Below are positions 36,265-37,622 of a DNA stretch of 37,622 bases, one piece after another. Source of the DNA: Alcaligenaceae bacterium (GTDB lineage: Bacteria > Pseudomonadota > Gammaproteobacteria > Burkholderiales > Burkholderiaceae_B); NCBI GenBank assembly GCA_029267315.1, contig JAJUJD010000010.1, forward strand, positions 1 through 37,622, in the 5' to 3' direction. Both the position numbers and the translations under genes were made by a program. Positions within the stretch are counted from its first letter, which is position 1, and each line of letters starts with the position of its first letter. The notes below the pieces were generated by a model. That model ran no database searches. It had not been told where the DNA came from and saw only the letters and a program-made list of their open reading frames with translations.

Positions 36265-36887
36265 GGTGTTTGTCGGCGTGCGCGTGCTTTCGCAAGCACG
36301 TCGGCAATCAATTTTTTCTTGTCCGGCTCTGAACTGGAAAGCACCGCCAAGGGTGCCTTGTTCGCCAGGGTTCTGGCTGCCGGTGCCGGTTCGCCGTTCA
36401 ACTGCGCCAGACGGCGTTGGCGATTCTGGTGACGCTCGCGCGCGGCGTGCGCGTCATCCGCCGTCCATTCCCGGCCAGCGGGAACCATATCTATACAATC
36501 GACGGGGCACGGTGCCACACACAGCTCGCAGCCCGTACATAGGTCGGGGGCCACTGTGTGCATGAGTTTATTCGCGCCGATGATGGCATCCACGGGACAG
36601 GCTTGTATGCACAGTGTGCAGCCAATGCAATGAACTTCATCAATACGCGCTACGTGAAGATCGGACGGCACGGCACCGCAGGCGGGGTCCACGGGCAGGG
36701 GTTCTACGCCCAGTATTGCGGCCAGGGCCTTCACGCCATTCTCACCGCCTGGCGGGCAACGATTCACAGGTGCCTCGCCGGTGGCCAGGGCCTCGGCATA
36801 GGGGCGACAACCATCGAAGCCGCACTTTGTGCACTGAGTCTGCGGCAGGATGGCGTCGATACGGTCAGCGAGTGAAAGAACTGTCAT
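36261..36887 (-). CDS. rsxB: RsxB-like ferredoxin protein without a membrane anchor
   Basis: This encodes a 208-residue iron-sulfur protein. An N-terminal Fer4_21-type cluster domain ([16 protein letters not shown]) is followed by two classical 4Fe-4S motifs, [16 protein letters not shown] and [16 protein letters not shown]. In enteric bacteria RsxB belongs to the membrane electron-transfer complex RsxABCDGE, which keeps SoxR reduced. Here it begins at [16 protein letters not shown] and lacks the N-terminal membrane helix of that protein, and no other rsx gene is nearby. The C-terminal 60 residues are basic and Ala-rich. The ATG at 36887 has no clear ribosome site and lies 10 bp after the phaZ terminator stem. 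It is coupled to nth. Confidence 0.93.
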   Translation of the reverse strand: MTVLSLADRIDAILPQTQCTKCGFDGCRPYAEALATGEAPVNRCPPGGENGVKALAAILGVEPLPVDPACGAVPSDLHVARIDEVHCIGCTLCIQACPVDAIIGANKLMHTVAPDLCTGCELCVAPCPVDCIDMVPAGREWTADDAHAARERHQNRQRRLAQLNGEPAPAARTLANKAPLAVLSSSEPDKKKLIADVLAKARARRQTP

Positions 36888-36897
36888 TTAAATAAGA

Positions 36898-36917
36898 AAC
36901 GGGGGCAAGCCCCCGTT
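36898..36917 (-). terminator. Intrinsic terminator of phaZ, abutting rsxB
   Basis: AACGGGGGC and GCCCCCGTT form a perfect 9-bp stem with a 2-base loop as written. Reading leftward it is followed by TCTTATTTAA, a T-rich tail that runs into the rsxB start codon. A second, smaller hairpin TGCCGT-GTTG-ACGGCA (36921-36936) lies between it and the phaZ stop. Confidence 0.75.
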
Positions 36918-36938
36918 GACTGCCGTGTTGACGGCACA

Positions 36939-37622
36939 TCAGCTGCGAGCAGCTTCCGCCTTGCGGATGAATTCGGCAATAAGGGGGTAAATCATTTCCC
37001 GCCAGCGTCGGCCCGAGAAGATGCCATAATGGCCGCAACCCATGGCCGTGTAGTGCTGCTTACGGTCTGCGGGAATGTTGCTGCACAGCTGCAGGGCGGC
37101 GCGTGTCTGCCCCAGGCCCGAAATGTCGTCGAGCTCGCCTTCGATGGTCAGGAGTGCTGGTTTAGTGATGGCGGAGGGGTCAACGCGTTTTCCGTCAATT
37201 TCCCAGGTGCCGCGCGGCAGGCGGTGTTCCTGGAAGACAACCCGGATAGTGTCCAGATAGAACTCCGCAGGCAGATCCAGTACGGCATTGTACTCGTCGT
37301 AGAAGCGACGATGCGCTTCGGCGTCGCTGTCATCGCCCCGCAGCAGATCAAGGTAGAAATCGTAATGTGATTTCAAATGCCTGTCGGGGTTCATGGCGAC
37401 AAAGCCAGCGTGTTGCAAAAAGCCAGGGTAGACTCGGCGCCCTGCACCCGGGTAGCGCGCCGGCACTCGATGAATGACGGTATCTTCAAACCAGGCATAA
37501 GGCTTGGTGGTGGCCAGACGATTCACCTGAGTTGGCGATTCCCGGGTATCAATGGGGCCGCCCATCATCACCATGCTCGAGGGCTGACAGGGGTCGTTGT
37601 CGGCAGCCATGAGCGATATGGC
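36939..37622 (-). CDS. phaZ: Intracellular polyhydroxyalkanoate depolymerase, cut by the window end
   Basis: The frame stays open to the window's right edge, four codons beyond the track start at 37610, so the true N-terminus is outside. The 227 visible residues match the C-terminal part of intracellular PHB depolymerases: DPCQPSSMVMMGGPIDTRESPT, then PALLTIEGELDDISGLGQT with the probable catalytic Asp, and MGCGHYGIFSGRRWR with the probable catalytic His. The nucleophile Ser would lie off-window. The enzyme mobilises stored polyhydroxybutyrate as 3-hydroxybutyrate. A clear intrinsic terminator follows the stop. Confidence 0.9.
   Translation of the reverse strand, partial: AISLMAADNDPCQPSSMVMMGGPIDTRESPTQVNRLATTKPYAWFEDTVIHRVPARYPGAGRRVYPGFLQHAGFVAMNPDRHLKSHYDFYLDLLRGDDSDAEAHRRFYDEYNAVLDLPAEFYLDTIRVVFQEHRLPRGTWEIDGKRVDPSAITKPALLTIEGELDDISGLGQTRAALQLCSNIPADRKQHYTAMGCGHYGIFSGRRWREMIYPLIAEFIRKAEAARS

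Overview
The window reads as a stretch of chromosome from a betaproteobacterium of order Burkholderiales, most likely family Alcaligenaceae (the Bordetella, Achromobacter, Pusillimonas and Castellaniella group). The basis is gene content and order: nuoLMN followed by a DUF2818 gene, a RisA/RisS-type two-component pair, smc-zipA-ligA, a Par27-like parvulin next to bolA and yciB, an rsxB-nth pair, and two amino-acid-type (HAAT) ABC transporter operons. The base composition is moderately high in G+C and even throughout. I see no transposase, integrase, phage gene, CRISPR array, tRNA or rRNA, so this looks like core chromosome and not an island.

Layout. (1) Bases 1-3665 (+): the end of the complex I operon, with the tail of nuoL, then nuoM, nuoN and an enlarged DUF2818 membrane protein. 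(2) 3691-9304: serB (+), converging on and overlapping mfd (-). mfd is divergent, with only 17 bp between, from a fused ispDF gene (+). (3) 9319-12143 (-): risA, risS and a mycobacterial-AhpC-like peroxiredoxin, all in one direction. (4) 12479-14705 (+): a tsaB-rimI fusion and a family 4 uracil-DNA glycosylase. lplT (-) converges on the glycosylase. (5) 16399-23134 (+): smc, zipA, ligA. (6) 23250-25281 (-): msrB, yciB, bolA and the periplasmic parvulin, with overlaps or gaps of a few bases. (7) 25551-30551 (+) and 30640-35364 (-): two complete branched-chain-amino-acid-type ABC transporters facing each other across one strong bidirectional terminator. The first has a fused LivM-LivG polypeptide. 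The second has five separate genes in the order livG-livF-livK-livH-livM. (8) 35629-37622 (-): a phaZ-type PHB depolymerase cut by the window end, then rsxB and nth.

How the genes relate. Most are housekeeping: respiration (nuo), serine synthesis (serB), transcription-coupled repair, base excision and ligation (mfd, udg, nth, ligA), isoprenoid synthesis (ispDF), t6A tRNA modification and ribosomal protein acetylation (tsaB-rimI), chromosome condensation and division (smc, zipA, yciB), envelope upkeep (lplT, parvulin) and oxidative damage control (peroxiredoxin, msrB, rsxB). The two transporters are the nutrient-acquisition part. Their substrates cannot be read from the sequence.

I did not find a convincing new multi-gene system. 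The points most worth a second look are: three gene fusions (ispDF, tsaB-rimI, livMG); a Walker A Lys-to-Arg change in the second LivF; a short leader ORF with an A7 run that would join zipA in frame after loss of one A; GC-rich hairpins just downstream of livK in both transporter operons; a structured repeat cluster upstream of risA; an 11-bp-period direct repeat upstream of the second liv operon; and a stand-alone RsxB lacking the membrane anchor.
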